Of a DNA stretch of 29,498 nucleotides, positions 20,802-28,993 are shown piece after piece. The DNA lies in assembly GCA_963628035.1 (NCBI GenBank), contig CAVGED010000130.1, positions 1 to 29,498 on the forward strand, in the 5' to 3' direction. The translations under genes were made by a program, and so were the position numbers. Position 1 is the stretch's first letter; each line of letters begins with the position of its first letter. Below the pieces are notes generated by a model. It saw nothing but the letters and a program-made list of their open reading frames with translations. It was not told the origin of the DNA and made no database searches. This stretch comes from 14-2 sp963628035 (GTDB taxonomy: Bacteria > Bacillota > Clostridia > Lachnospirales > Lachnospiraceae).

Positions 20802-21201
20802 GATAAACACCAGAGTGGCCTTCAGCAAGGCCGCAACGATCATCCGGATCAAGGCGGCCAACAACGTGGGGCTCACTGCAATGGGCAACCAGGCGTTGCA
20901 GGACGCAACCAAGCATACCCCGGAAGACCAGGAGACATTGAAGAACAGTGGGCTATCAGGGTCAGATACAAAAGCTGCAGATGGAAAGTTTACGCTGCGC
21001 TGGTCTACGCCATATGCCAAGTACCTTTGGCACGGGGATGTGATGTACGGCAATCCCACCAACAGGACGTATGGCCCGGAGAAACTGTCGTTCACGAGCG
21101 CTTTGGCGCACGCCGAGTGGGCGAAATACGCTAAGGAAGTCTACGGCGAAGAGTGGAAGAAGGTCTATCAGGAAGCCATGAGGAAGGAGCTGAAGCGATG
21201 A
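20794..21201 (+). CDS. Tail-joining minor capsid protein (Minor_capsid_2-like)
   Basis: A 135-residue protein starting MPKINTRVAFSKAATIIRIK. The segments 'LTAMGNQALQDATKHTPEDQ', 'FTLRWSTPYAKYLWHGDVMY' and 'HAEWAKYAKEVYGEEWKKVY' match Minor_capsid_2, equivalent in position to SPP1 gp16.1/HK97 gp10-like proteins at the head-tail joint. ATG 20794 is chosen over the TTG at 20788; it overlaps the upstream stop. The stop overlaps the ATG of the next gene (ATGA). Confidence 0.9.
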   Translation: MPKINTRVAFSKAATIIRIKAANNVGLTAMGNQALQDATKHTPEDQETLKNSGLSGSDTKAADGKFTLRWSTPYAKYLWHGDVMYGNPTNRTYGPEKLSFTSALAHAEWAKYAKEVYGEEWKKVYQEAMRKELKR

Positions 21202-21587
21202 CGCCACAGAGAGAATTTCTGGAGCTGCTGGCCGAGACGGCAGAAAAGGCACTTGATCTGGACAGTCCGATCAGCCTGGAAGAGCTGTCTCCGGGTAACA
21301 GCCTGTATGCGGAGCTGGGCTCCGGATTTACAGATACGACATATTATGACAAGAGCACTGTGAGGACATTCCCGGTGCTCTTTTTATGCCGTAATAAGAG
21401 CCAGGTGAGGTGCCTAGAGCAGCTTGGCGGCGTATGCAACTATTTTCAGCGGCTTAAGGAGTATCCGCGCGGCAAGGGATTTTCCTGGCTGGATACGGAG
21501 GTCGCGAAAGAGCCGAGCAAGATCGGCAGGGATGAGGATGGGATGTATCATTACTCCTGCATCCTGAACTGCAAACTATATTTTTGA
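21198..21587 (+). CDS. Tail terminator/completion protein (Minor_capsid_3-like)
   Basis: A 129-residue protein: 'DTTYYDKSTVRTFPVLFLCR', 'LEQLGGVCNYFQRLKEYPRG' and the C-terminal 'EPSKIGRDEDGMYHYSCILN' match Minor_capsid_3, the last of the three joining proteins of A118-like phages and the likely tail terminator. ATG 21198 overlaps the upstream stop; the extension to 21153 is in the preceding gene. A hairpin with T-tract lies within the coding sequence (21351-21385). Followed after 17 bases by the tail tube gene. Confidence 0.9.
   Translation: MTPQREFLELLAETAEKALDLDSPISLEELSPGNSLYAELGSGFTDTTYYDKSTVRTFPVLFLCRNKSQVRCLEQLGGVCNYFQRLKEYPRGKGFSWLDTEVAKEPSKIGRDEDGMYHYSCILNCKLYF
21351..21385 (+). terminator. 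Terminator-like hairpin inside the coding sequence
   Basis: AAGAGCAC (21351-21358) pairs perfectly with GTGCTCTT (21375-21382), with TTTTT at 21381-21385. The loop is long (16 bases), and the codons encode conserved family residues, so it may be accidental. Could end a fraction of transcripts before the tail genes. Confidence 0.3.
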
Positions 21588-21604
21588 AGAAAGGAAGATG
21601 AAAC

Positions 21605-22114
21605 ATGAAAAAAATGGAATTACAGCGGTTCGCGGAGGCAGCGCTGCCGGCCAACACGACCACACCGGAGATCAACTATGAGACGGAAGGGTTTATTAAC
21701 ACCACTCCGGACGGGGAGTCACCGAACTGGGCGTCTATCGCGGCACTGACCAAGAACATGGCCCAGAGCCTGAATGAAGTGTTGTACCAGGCCAGCTACT
21801 ATAAAGACAAAGGCTGGGGCAGCACAGAGGTGACCGGAGCCCAGCTGACGCTCACTCTGACTGGAGACGTCAAGCCCGGAGACGCGGCCTGCGATTATCT
21901 GCTGTCAGATGCAGTGCTGTATGGCCTTGGAAGTGCGAGAAAAACGCACCTGAAGCTCGTGAAGGGCACAAAGACCATCACCTGGCCGGTAACGCTGGCC
22001 AATATCACGCCGGCTTTTGGCGACAGCAACCAGCCCAACGCGCTGACCGTGACCATCCACGGCAACGGCAAGCCGACTATCAGCACGACAGCGACCCAGA
22101 AGGCGTCGGCATAG
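21605..22114 (+). CDS. Major tail tube protein with LQRFA motif
   Basis: A 169-residue protein of the size and beta-rich composition of siphovirus tail tube proteins: 'YETEGFINTTPDGESPNWAS', 'MAQSLNEVLYQASYYKDKGW', 'SARKTHLKLVKGTKTITWPV' and 'NALTVTIHGNGKPT'. It begins MKKMELQRFAEAA; Leu6-Gln-Arg-Phe-Ala10 has the same L-Q-x-F-A pattern as scaffold and capsid and may be cut by the phage Prp-like protease. GAAAGGAAGATGAAAC precedes the ATG. A GC-rich hairpin follows the gene. Confidence 0.9.
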   Translation: MKKMELQRFAEAALPANTTTPEINYETEGFINTTPDGESPNWASIAALTKNMAQSLNEVLYQASYYKDKGWGSTEVTGAQLTLTLTGDVKPGDAACDYLLSDAVLYGLGSARKTHLKLVKGTKTITWPVTLANITPAFGDSNQPNALTVTIHGNGKPTISTTATQKASA

Positions 22115-22136
22115 CAGAAGGTAACAGTATAACAGC

Positions 22137-22154
22137 GGGGGCTGCATGGTCCCC
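22137..22154 (+). other. Hairpin after the tail tube gene
   Basis: GGGGGC and GTCCCC pair (one G-U) around TGCATG between tail tube and assembly-chaperone genes. No T-tract follows. It could protect the 3' end of the highly used tube mRNA or lower downstream transcription. Confidence 0.5.
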
Positions 22155-22177
22155 TCTTACCAGAAGGAGGAAAAATC

Positions 22178-22621
22178 ATGGCATATCAGGCAAAAAGAAA
22201 AAGAGCATATGAGGAGGAGTTCCAGCTCACCGAGGCGGATGGTACCGTGGTACACACGCTGCATGTGGCTCTGGATGCGGACAGCATGGTGCGGAAGCTG
22301 AATGAGAAGCACATTGCACTGGTTCATGCATTGCAGGATGTCCAAAATATCAAAAAGACTGACAGCCAGGAAGAGCTTTCGGAAGGACTGGAAGTCCTTG
22401 GACGGGCTGTGGTGGATATCCTTGAGGCGGTCTTCGGGGCAGCAGACACGAAAACAATCGTAGAGTTCTACGGTGGTCGGTACATAGAGATGTGCCAGGA
22501 AGTAGTGCCTTTCATCACTGGTGTGGTGATCCCGGAGGTGCGGAAGATTTCCCAGGATAATAAAAAAGCGGTGCTTGCGCAGTATAACCGGAAGCAGCGC
22601 CGGGCTCTGCCTTGGAGGTGA
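22178..22621 (+). CDS. Tail assembly chaperone-like protein
   Basis: A 147-residue helical protein: 'AYEEEFQLTEADGTVVHTLH', 'LVHALQDVQNIKKTDSQEEL', 'AVFGAADTKTIVEFYGGRYI', and a basic C-terminus. Size, composition and position between tail tube and tape measure are those of tail assembly chaperones, which coat the tape measure before tube polymerisation. AGAAGGAGGAAAAATC precedes the ATG. The next gene starts after its stop with its own ribosome site, so a gpG/gpGT-type frameshift is not needed. Confidence 0.82.
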   Translation: MAYQAKRKRAYEEEFQLTEADGTVVHTLHVALDADSMVRKLNEKHIALVHALQDVQNIKKTDSQEELSEGLEVLGRAVVDILEAVFGAADTKTIVEFYGGRYIEMCQEVVPFITGVVIPEVRKISQDNKKAVLAQYNRKQRRALPWR

Positions 22622-22626
22622 TCCGG

Positions 22627-23220
22627 ATGGGAGCGCTGTTGGATTATTCCGGTAACTCGGTCAGTTACAAGGGAAGGCGCTACCGGGTGAACGTCTCTTA
22701 CGATACGGTGCTGCTTGTGCAGCGGATGTATGGCGAAGAGATGCTAGATGCCGGAGACAAGATCCGTGTGGCTCTGAAGCTGCTTGTACGTGCGCCGTTT
22801 AAGGTGTGGCTGCTGTCGGATCTGGAGAAAGCGGAGCTGCTGGGTGTGGTTATGTGTGAGAAAATCCAGCTGCCACCGCGCCCGCAGGTTGGGCGCCCCC
22901 GGAAGCTGATGGACTTTGAAGCAGACAGTGATTATATATACGCTTCCTTCAAACAGGCATACGGCATGGATCTGATCAGGGAGCGTGGCCGTCTTACCTG
23001 GCGCCGGTTCTGCGATCTGTTGGACGGTCTGCCGGAGAAAACGAAGCTGAAGGAAGTCATGCGTATCCGGGCGATGGATGTTCCGGAGCCCACCCGATAC
23101 AACCAGAAGGAGCGGCAGAACATCCTGGAGCTGAAAGCATACTATGCGCTTCCGGTATCGGGCGGTGGCGGCCAGGCGGGGCTTGACCGGCTGTTCAGTG
23201 CTCTGGAGGGTATGGCATGA
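22627..23220 (+). CDS. Gp15 family phage protein (second tail chaperone)
   Basis: A 197-residue protein matching the bacteriophage Gp15 family: 'SYDTVLLVQRMYGEEMLDAG', 'PRKLMDFEADSDYIYASFKQ', 'YGMDLIRERGRLTWRRFCDL' and 'LSGLPEKTKLKEVM'-like sequence (here LDGLPEKTKLKEVM). Named after Listeria phage A118 gp15, it stands after the tube/chaperone genes and before the tape measure and is thought to act in tail assembly. ATG 22627 follows GGAGGTGATCC; the TTG at 22612 precedes this site and is rejected. Confidence 0.9.
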   Translation: MGALLDYSGNSVSYKGRRYRVNVSYDTVLLVQRMYGEEMLDAGDKIRVALKLLVRAPFKVWLLSDLEKAELLGVVMCEKIQLPPRPQVGRPRKLMDFEADSDYIYASFKQAYGMDLIRERGRLTWRRFCDLLDGLPEKTKLKEVMRIRAMDVPEPTRYNQKERQNILELKAYYALPVSGGGGQAGLDRLFSALEGMA

Positions 23221-23252
23221 ATGAAAAACCGATATAAAGGCAGGTGGTTGAG

Positions 23253-25583
23253 ATGGCTGACGGTGAGGTGATCTATGAAGTACGGTCAGACGACAGCAAG
23301 CTGGAATCCGATCTGAATGCGGCGCAAAAGAAAGCGGAACAGTCTGCGAAAAAGGTTGCGAGCAAATCAGAAGAGATAGAAAAAGATACAGGTGAGGTTA
23401 AAAAGCAGGTTCAGGAAGATGTCACCGCCCACAACAAAAAAGAGGGCGGGAAGCAGGTTCAGGATGATGATGATGCCGGCCAGAAAAAAGAAGAATCTGC
23501 GAAGAAACACGGGTCGGCGATTAAGAACATTGCGTCCGGTGTTGCGAAGGGCATCGGAGCGGCTATGATTGCTGCTGGATCTGCGGCTGTTGCGACCGGG
23601 ACCATGGCGGTTAACAGTGCAGTCTCGATGGATCAGGCGATGAACCAGTTCATTGCCAGCACCGGTAAGGGGAAAGAAGAGACGGAGCGTTACCAGAAGG
23701 TACTTGAGGGCATCTACAAGAACAATTACGGTGAGAGCTTCGAGGACATTGCCGGCGCGATGGAACAGGTTACAAAGAACCTGGGAGACATGGACGACGC
23801 GGCGCTTCAGGATGTCACGGAATCCGCTTTCGCCCTGCGTGATACGTTTGAATATGATCTGGCCGAATCCACCAGGGCAGCAAAGGCCATGATGGATAAC
23901 TTCGGGACATCCGGAGAGGAGGCCATGAGCCTGATCGCAGCGGGTGCGCAGAACGGCCTGGATTATTCCGGAGAGCTGCTTGATAACATATCCGAGTATT
24001 CCGTGCAGTTCGCAAAGGTCGGCCTTAACGCAGACGATATGTTCAAGATCTTCCAGAAGGGCGCCGAGACCGGAGCCTGGAACCTGGATAAGATTGGTGA
24101 CGCCGTAAAAGAGATGGCGATCCGCGTTATTGACGGGAGTGATTCCACCGCGGAGGGGTTTGCCGCCATCGGTCTATCCGCGGATGAAATGTCTGCGAAG
24201 TTTGCAGCCGGAGGCGAAAGCGCGAAAGAAGCCTTCCAGCAGACTATCGCAGCTCTTGCCAGCATGGAAGATCCGCTGGCACAGAATACGGCCGGGGTGA
24301 ACCTGTTCGGAACCATGTGGGAAGATCTGGGGCCGGAGGTGGTGACACAGCTGGCCAACATCGAGGAGGGAGCCTACGATACCGCGGAAGCCATGAACGG
24401 CATTAAGGCCGCGAAGTATGACGACCTTGGCAGCATGTTCGAAGGGCTGAAGCGGAGCGTTGAAATGCTTATGCTTCCGCTTGGAAACCAGCTCATTCCT
24501 CTTCTGTCGGAACTCATTGAGGACGCGCTTCCGGTGATCGAACAGGTCCTTCCGCCGCTTGTGGACTTGATCGGGCAATTCATGGGACAATTGAAGCCTG
24601 TTGTCGATGAGCTGCTTCCAATCCTGCTGGATCTGTTTAACGACCTTATGCCACCCCTGATGGATCTGATCAGTGCCATTCTGCCGATTCTGATGGACCT
24701 GATTGAGACGCTGGTTCCGCCGATCGCGGAGATCATCGAGGCGATCCTGCCGGTGCTGATCGAACTGGTGGATGCATTGCTGCCGATCATAGAAATGCTG
24801 ATGAAGCTTCTGGATCCGATCCTACAGCTGGTGATGGATCTTCTGGGGCCGATCCTGGATCTTATCAGTGAAGCGATTGTGCCATTGATAGAGGCCTTAG
24901 CTCCTCTGATCGACATATTGATTGATATCCTCATGCCAGTGATCGAGGTGCTTGGAGAACTTATCGGCGATGTATTCAGCGATATCCAGGAGGTTGTGTC
25001 CGACGTGATCGGGCGCGTGATCAAAATCATTGGCAGCGTTATTGATTTTATCAAAAACGTGTTTACCGGGAACTGGAAAGCGGCCTGGCAGAATGTGAAG
25101 GATATTTTCAGGAACATTATCGAAGGCCTGGGAAATATCTTCAAGCTTCCAATCAACCTGATCATCGATGGGATCAATGCCTTTATCCGGGGATTGAACA
25201 AGATCAAGGTCCCGGACTGGGTGCCGGTTGTTGGCGGAAAAGGGATTACGCTTAAGGAGATCCCGAAGCTCCGTGTCGGCATGGAGTACGTGCCATCCGA
25301 TGAGTTCCCGGCACTGCTGCATAAGGGCGAAGCTGTACTAACCGCACAGGAGAACGCCCTGTATCAGTCCGTGGGGGGCTTTGAGGGCATCATGCGCGCG
25401 TTAAGCCAGCCGACAGGAAACGGAGATACCTATGTGACCTTGTGCGGTAGTGATGGCCAGCAGCTGGATATCGATTACGATCTGCTGGGCGACCGGGTGG
25501 CCTACGCGCTGGATAGAGCTGGACTTAAGGTCGTGGTTGACAAACGGGAATTCGGACGGGTCGTCCGGGAGGTGCAGAAGTAA
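23253..25583 (+). CDS. Tape measure protein
   Basis: A 776-residue protein. Charged coiled-coil-like N-terminus (residues 1-90, Lys/Glu/Gln-rich), a Gly/Ala-rich membrane-like segment (GIGAAMIAAGSAAVATGTMA), a TMP-core with 'LDNISEYSVQFAKVGLNADD' and 'GAETGAWNLDKIGDAVKEMA', a long repetitive hydrophobic region (about 410-610) built of LxPxLxxLIxxIL-type units, and a C-terminal region ending near 'LHKGEAVLTAQENALYQSVG'. It sets tail length and is ejected into the host membrane. ATG 23253 follows CAGGTGG with better spacing than GTG 23244. By the usual rule of about 0.15 nm per residue, the tail would be around 115 nm. Confidence 0.95.
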   Translation: MADGEVIYEVRSDDSKLESDLNAAQKKAEQSAKKVASKSEEIEKDTGEVKKQVQEDVTAHNKKEGGKQVQDDDDAGQKKEESAKKHGSAIKNIASGVAKGIGAAMIAAGSAAVATGTMAVNSAVSMDQAMNQFIASTGKGKEETERYQKVLEGIYKNNYGESFEDIAGAMEQVTKNLGDMDDAALQDVTESAFALRDTFEYDLAESTRAAKAMMDNFGTSGEEAMSLIAAGAQNGLDYSGELLDNISEYSVQFAKVGLNADDMFKIFQKGAETGAWNLDKIGDAVKEMAIRVIDGSDSTAEGFAAIGLSADEMSAKFAAGGESAKEAFQQTIAALASMEDPLAQNTAGVNLFGTMWEDLGPEVVTQLANIEEGAYDTAEAMNGIKAAKYDDLGSMFEGLKRSVEMLMLPLGNQLIPLLSELIEDALPVIEQVLPPLVDLIGQFMGQLKPVVDELLPILLDLFNDLMPPLMDLISAILPILMDLIETLVPPIAEIIEAILPVLIELVDALLPIIEMLMKLLDPILQLVMDLLGPILDLISEAIVPLIEALAPLIDILIDILMPVIEVLGELIGDVFSDIQEVVSDVIGRVIKIIGSVIDFIKNVFTGNWKAAWQNVKDIFRNIIEGLGNIFKLPINLIIDGINAFIRGLNKIKVPDWVPVVGGKGITLKEIPKLRVGMEYVPSDEFPALLHKGEAVLTAQENALYQSVGGFEGIMRALSQPTGNGDTYVTLCGSDGQQLDIDYDLLGDRVAYALDRAGLKVVVDKREFGRVVREVQK

Positions 25584-26416
25584 TGGATCTATATTATGTG
25601 AATAATTTTGGCCAGACCGTGGACTTTGTGTCCTGGCCATACATGGTATCTGAATCAGATCTGTATGATTATACGTGGCAGTATGAGAGTAAGAACAGTG
25701 TAAATCCGAAGGTCTCCCGGTTCTACCGGGAGAACGTGGAAAAGAAGCTGAAGATATCGGTATCTGCCACGAGCCTTAGTGCGTATAATGACGCGCTCAT
25801 GAACCTGCTGGAGGTGACAGAAAAGGATGTGCTGAATCTGACGCCAGGGCGCCTGTATGTTGGCAGGGAATATCTGCCCTGTTATATCCTGGGGAGTGCA
25901 AAGAGTAACTGGTCTCCGGGAGTCCAGTTCCTGGTGAACACATTCACCGTGCTGTCAGAGGGTGGCTCCTGGATCCGGGAGAACCTGACAGTGTTCCGGC
26001 CTGGATCCGGCGGCGAAGAGAGCAACACGACCAGTCTGGATTACCCATATGATTATCCGCATGATTATGCAAGCGGCATTGAACGCCGGAATCTGGTGAA
26101 CAGCGGGTACCACGATACCGATTTCGAGATCACCATATACGGCAGCTGCCAGAATCCGGAGATCAATATCGGCGGGCATAAATATTCCGTCAGCTGCCAG
26201 CTGTCGACCGGAGAATATCTGAAGATCAACTCCATGACGAAGAAGATCTATAAGGTGGAGATCGATGGCGGAAACGTGAACCAGTTCCATCTCAGAGACC
26301 GGGAGAATTATATCTTCCAGAAGATCCGCGCAGGAGCAAACACGGTCACGTGGAGCGGCCTGTTCGGGTTCGATATCACATTATATGAGAAAAGGAGTGA
26401 GCCGAGATGGACCTGA
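25583..26416 (+). CDS. Distal tail (Dit)-like protein
   Basis: A 277-residue protein directly after the tape measure (TAATG stop-start overlap). The N-terminal part 'MDLYYVNNFGQTVDFVSWPY' and 'ENVEKKLKISVSATSLSAYN', then the middle 'LYVGREYLPCYILGSAKSNW' and the C-terminal 'TDFEITIYGSCQNPEINIGG' are like the phage tail family (Dit, Sipho_tail) of Firmicutes phages, with an N-terminal ring-forming domain and a C-terminal galectin/beta-sandwich domain. It would form the hub ring joining tube and baseplate. It overlaps the next gene by ten bases. Confidence 0.85.
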   Translation: MDLYYVNNFGQTVDFVSWPYMVSESDLYDYTWQYESKNSVNPKVSRFYRENVEKKLKISVSATSLSAYNDALMNLLEVTEKDVLNLTPGRLYVGREYLPCYILGSAKSNWSPGVQFLVNTFTVLSEGGSWIRENLTVFRPGSGGEESNTTSLDYPYDYPHDYASGIERRNLVNSGYHDTDFEITIYGSCQNPEINIGGHKYSVSCQLSTGEYLKINSMTKKIYKVEIDGGNVNQFHLRDRENYIFQKIRAGANTVTWSGLFGFDITLYEKRSEPRWT

Positions 26417-27375
26417 CCTATACAGACAGCAGCTGGAAGGATATCGGAGTGCTGCTGGATTACAGCCTCGACATGGCCTTCGGCACGGACGAGAACGATT
26501 ATGCGTGCACCGTGGACAGCGGAAGCCACTGTTGCGTCCAGGGCGGCCTTCTGTATATCGAAGGCACGGAATACGGCGGCGTGATCGACAGCATAGAGGT
26601 TGACACGGCGAATGGTAACGTGATCTACGGCGGGCGTACATGGCACGGCATCCTGGAAGGAAAGGTTCTGTGCCCGGACTCGGGAGAAGATTACCTGGTG
26701 CTGACCGGGGAAGCCAACGTAGTGATTGGCCAGCTGATCACGCGTATGGGGGTGTCTGACACGTTCACGGCCAGCCAGACCAATTCCGGGATCCAGATCA
26801 GCGGCTATAAGATGAACCGGTACATATGCGGGTACAGCGGGATCCGGAAAATGTTATCTGCGTCCGGAGCGAAGCTGGCAGCTTCCTATCAGGATGGCAA
26901 AGTGCAGCTGTCCGCTGTCCCGCTGGTGGACTACAGCCAGGACGAAGAGTGGGATTCCAGCCAGATCGATTTCGTGATCAGGAAAAATACCCGGCCGGTG
27001 AACCATCTGATCTGCCTGGGACAGGGTGACCTGAAGGATCGTGCCGTCCTGCATCTGTACATGGACAGCGCCGGGAACATATCCAAGGTACAGACTCTGA
27101 CCGGGATCAATGAGGTAACAGAAGTGTACGATTACCCTAACGCAGAATCTGCAGAAGAGCTGGAGACCGGTGGCCGGGAGCGCCTGGAGGAATGCTGGGC
27201 GGAGGCGAATGCGCTGAACGTGGATTTCCGGAATGGTGATGAAACCTATGACATCGGAGATATCGTCGGTGCCAGAGAGGAGATCACCGGCGTCAGTGTG
27301 GCGAGAGAGATTGTGAAAAAGATCATAACCATAAACAGAAACGGCATCAAGATAGAATGCCAGATAGGAGAGTGA
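26407..27375 (+). CDS. Baseplate hub protein, Gp37-like (ReqiPepy6 type)
   Basis: A 322-residue protein: 'GLLYIEGTEYGGVIDSIEVD', 'RTWHGILEGKVLCPDSGEDY', 'YKMNRYICGYSGIRKMLSAS', 'IDFVIRKNTRPVNHLICLGQ' and 'NGDETYDIGDIVGAREEITG' agree with the siphovirus Gp37-like family, which holds the tail-hub fold otherwise found at the N-terminus of Tal proteins. No lytic or peptidase domain follows, so it is the hub core only. It starts inside the Dit-like gene and lies in the usual place after it. Confidence 0.87.
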   Translation: MDLTYTDSSWKDIGVLLDYSLDMAFGTDENDYACTVDSGSHCCVQGGLLYIEGTEYGGVIDSIEVDTANGNVIYGGRTWHGILEGKVLCPDSGEDYLVLTGEANVVIGQLITRMGVSDTFTASQTNSGIQISGYKMNRYICGYSGIRKMLSASGAKLAASYQDGKVQLSAVPLVDYSQDEEWDSSQIDFVIRKNTRPVNHLICLGQGDLKDRAVLHLYMDSAGNISKVQTLTGINEVTEVYDYPNAESAEELETGGRERLEECWAEANALNVDFRNGDETYDIGDIVGAREEITGVSVAREIVKKIITINRNGIKIECQIGE

Positions 27376-27379
27376 GAGC

Positions 27380-27955
27380 ATGGGAGCACATCTAGTAACC
27401 GGCTATGCCGGTGAGAACCATATCACAGCAGCGGATCAGGGGCAGTATAATGCTGGCACGGTGGGTACCGGGAGGTATGTGCTGGAGACCGGGAGCATGT
27501 TTGAGGCAGAGGTTAAGAGCAACAACCTGATCCGGATCAAGGACGGTGACCTGGTCAACCAGGGACGTCATATCAGTATCGCTCCGGATGATTACGCAGA
27601 CTGCGCGATCGATAACGGGCTGCAGGCTGTAAAACGTAACGATCTGATCGTCATGCGGTACACGCAGAACCCGAACACCCTCGTGGAATCGGCGCAGGTG
27701 GTCGTGATCAAGGGAGTATCAGGTGATACGGCCACAGATCCGTCGTATACCACCGGAGACATCCTGAACGGCGCCCAGACGGATGATTACCCGCTCTACC
27801 GGGTATCACTGGACGGTCTTAACATCACGACCGTTGAGCAGCTGTTTTCGACGGTGCCACCATTGAGTAAGGTTCCTGTGATCCGTTACGGTACCAGCAA
27901 TCCGGATAACTCCGTTGGAAAAGACGGAGATATTTATATGAAGTTACTGACGTAG
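27380..27955 (+). CDS. Baseplate/tail tip structural protein
   Basis: A 191-residue protein with 'YAGENHITAADQGQYNAGTV', 'SNNLIRIKDGDLVNQGRHIS', 'DDYADCAIDNGLQAVKRNDL' and 'DDYPLYRVSLDGLNITTVEQ'. This is a widespread protein of Firmicutes siphoviruses, always between the hub and the fibres; the repeated short beta segments suggest a trimer on the baseplate. The precise role is not established. GGAGAGTGAGAGC precedes the ATG, four bases after the hub gene's stop. Confidence 0.8.
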   Translation: MGAHLVTGYAGENHITAADQGQYNAGTVGTGRYVLETGSMFEAEVKSNNLIRIKDGDLVNQGRHISIAPDDYADCAIDNGLQAVKRNDLIVMRYTQNPNTLVESAQVVVIKGVSGDTATDPSYTTGDILNGAQTDDYPLYRVSLDGLNITTVEQLFSTVPPLSKVPVIRYGTSNPDNSVGKDGDIYMKLLT

Positions 27956-27968
27956 GGGGTGAGATCAT

Positions 27969-28979
27969 ATGTCTGCTCCTAGTAATACAGTATGGGGAAG
28001 TATTGTAAACGACAAAGCAAAACTTGGTATTTCCGTAACCCTAACATCAATGACAGATTCCAACGTGTCATTGCACGTTGAAGTTTGGTTGGCCTTGAAA
28101 TGGAATATTAACGATAGCAGCAATACTTTACAGTTTACCTATACAGATGGCACCAGTCCAACAGGTTATACGACATTAACCGAACAAAATTTAGCATTGA
28201 ATTTTGGAACCACATCCGGTTCCGGTTGGAGCGAAACTGCCAGTCAGAAGAAGGTATATGAATACAATGACACCTGGACCAGAGTATCAACCGATAGGAT
28301 ACTGGAGTTTTCGTCATCATTGGGGCCACTTGCAAGTGCCGGATATACGGTGTCGGCTTATACATCATATACGGTTCCGGCTATACCGGCGCGACATACG
28401 GTTGCGTACAACGCCAATGGCGGATCCGGAGCGCCAGGGCCACAGACAAAAGTGTATGGCCACATACTAACCTTAACCAGCGAAATACCAACGAGAAATT
28501 ACTATAATTTTAGAATTTGGAATACTGCGCAAAATGGTTCCGGTACGGATTACAGCCCAGGGGGATTATATGGATATGATGAGGATGTAACTCTATACGC
28601 TCAATGGTCGCCATATACTCATACGGTTGCATACGACGCCAATGGCGGATCCGGAGCACCAGCGTCGCAGATAAAAACATATGGCGCTTCGCTTTATGTA
28701 AGTGACACCATACCAACTCGTAAAGGTTATAAATTTATCAGTTGGAATACAGCGCAAGACGGAATGGGAACAAGCTATAGCCCCGGTCAACAATATATGC
28801 TTGATCGCAACGGCGGAACCGTTACCCTGTATGCGCAATGGGAGGTGGCAAACGTTGCTTACATCAAGCAAAACGGAAGCTACGTGTCAAGCAACACATA
28901 CATCAAGCAAAACGGACGCTGGTACCCGGCAATCCCATACGTCAAGAAAGACGGAGCATATAAGCGAAGCACGATATAA
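27969..28979 (+). CDS. Tail fibre-like protein with two Listeria-Bacteroides (Flg_new/InlB) repeats
   Basis: A 336-residue protein. Residues 1-about 140 form a beta-rich domain of unknown family; then two repeats of about 75 residues follow, each 'HTVAYxANGGSGAP...YxFxxWNTAQxGxGTxYSPG...VTLYAQW', the pattern of Flg_new/InlB B-type repeats common in bacterial surface proteins; the C-terminus has three short Y(I/V)K(Q/K)(N/D)G motifs. Likely exposed at the tail tip and able to bind host or environmental glycans or proteins. The gene is AT-richer than its neighbours (for example 38% GC at 28681-28740), so it is probably a recent acquisition. GGGGGTGAGATC precedes the ATG. Confidence 0.82.
   Translation: MSAPSNTVWGSIVNDKAKLGISVTLTSMTDSNVSLHVEVWLALKWNINDSSNTLQFTYTDGTSPTGYTTLTEQNLALNFGTTSGSGWSETASQKKVYEYNDTWTRVSTDRILEFSSSLGPLASAGYTVSAYTSYTVPAIPARHTVAYNANGGSGAPGPQTKVYGHILTLTSEIPTRNYYNFRIWNTAQNGSGTDYSPGGLYGYDEDVTLYAQWSPYTHTVAYDANGGSGAPASQIKTYGASLYVSDTIPTRKGYKFISWNTAQDGMGTSYSPGQQYMLDRNGGTVTLYAQWEVANVAYIKQNGSYVSSNTYIKQNGRWYPAIPYVKKDGAYKRSTI
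28395..28661 (+). repeat. 42-bp direct repeats from the duplicated surface-protein domain
   Basis: 28395-28436 and 28620-28661 are nearly identical over 42 bases (few mismatches) and encode the start of each Flg_new-type repeat. The high DNA identity points to a recent duplication or ongoing recombination between repeats. Confidence 0.8.
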
Positions 28980-28993
28980 TTGGAGGTAAAGTT

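Noticed and set aside
22559..22621. Possible -1 frameshift (AAAAAA run) linking tail chaperone and Gp15-family gene
   Set aside because: The -1 frame has a TAA at 22585-22587 downstream of the A-run, no standard heptamer is in register, and the Gp15-family gene has its own GGAGGTGATCC site.
24374..25282. Long minus-strand frame (302 codons) inside the tape measure gene
   Set aside because: Antisense shadow of the repetitive LxPxL region; Ser/Ile-rich nonsense composition.
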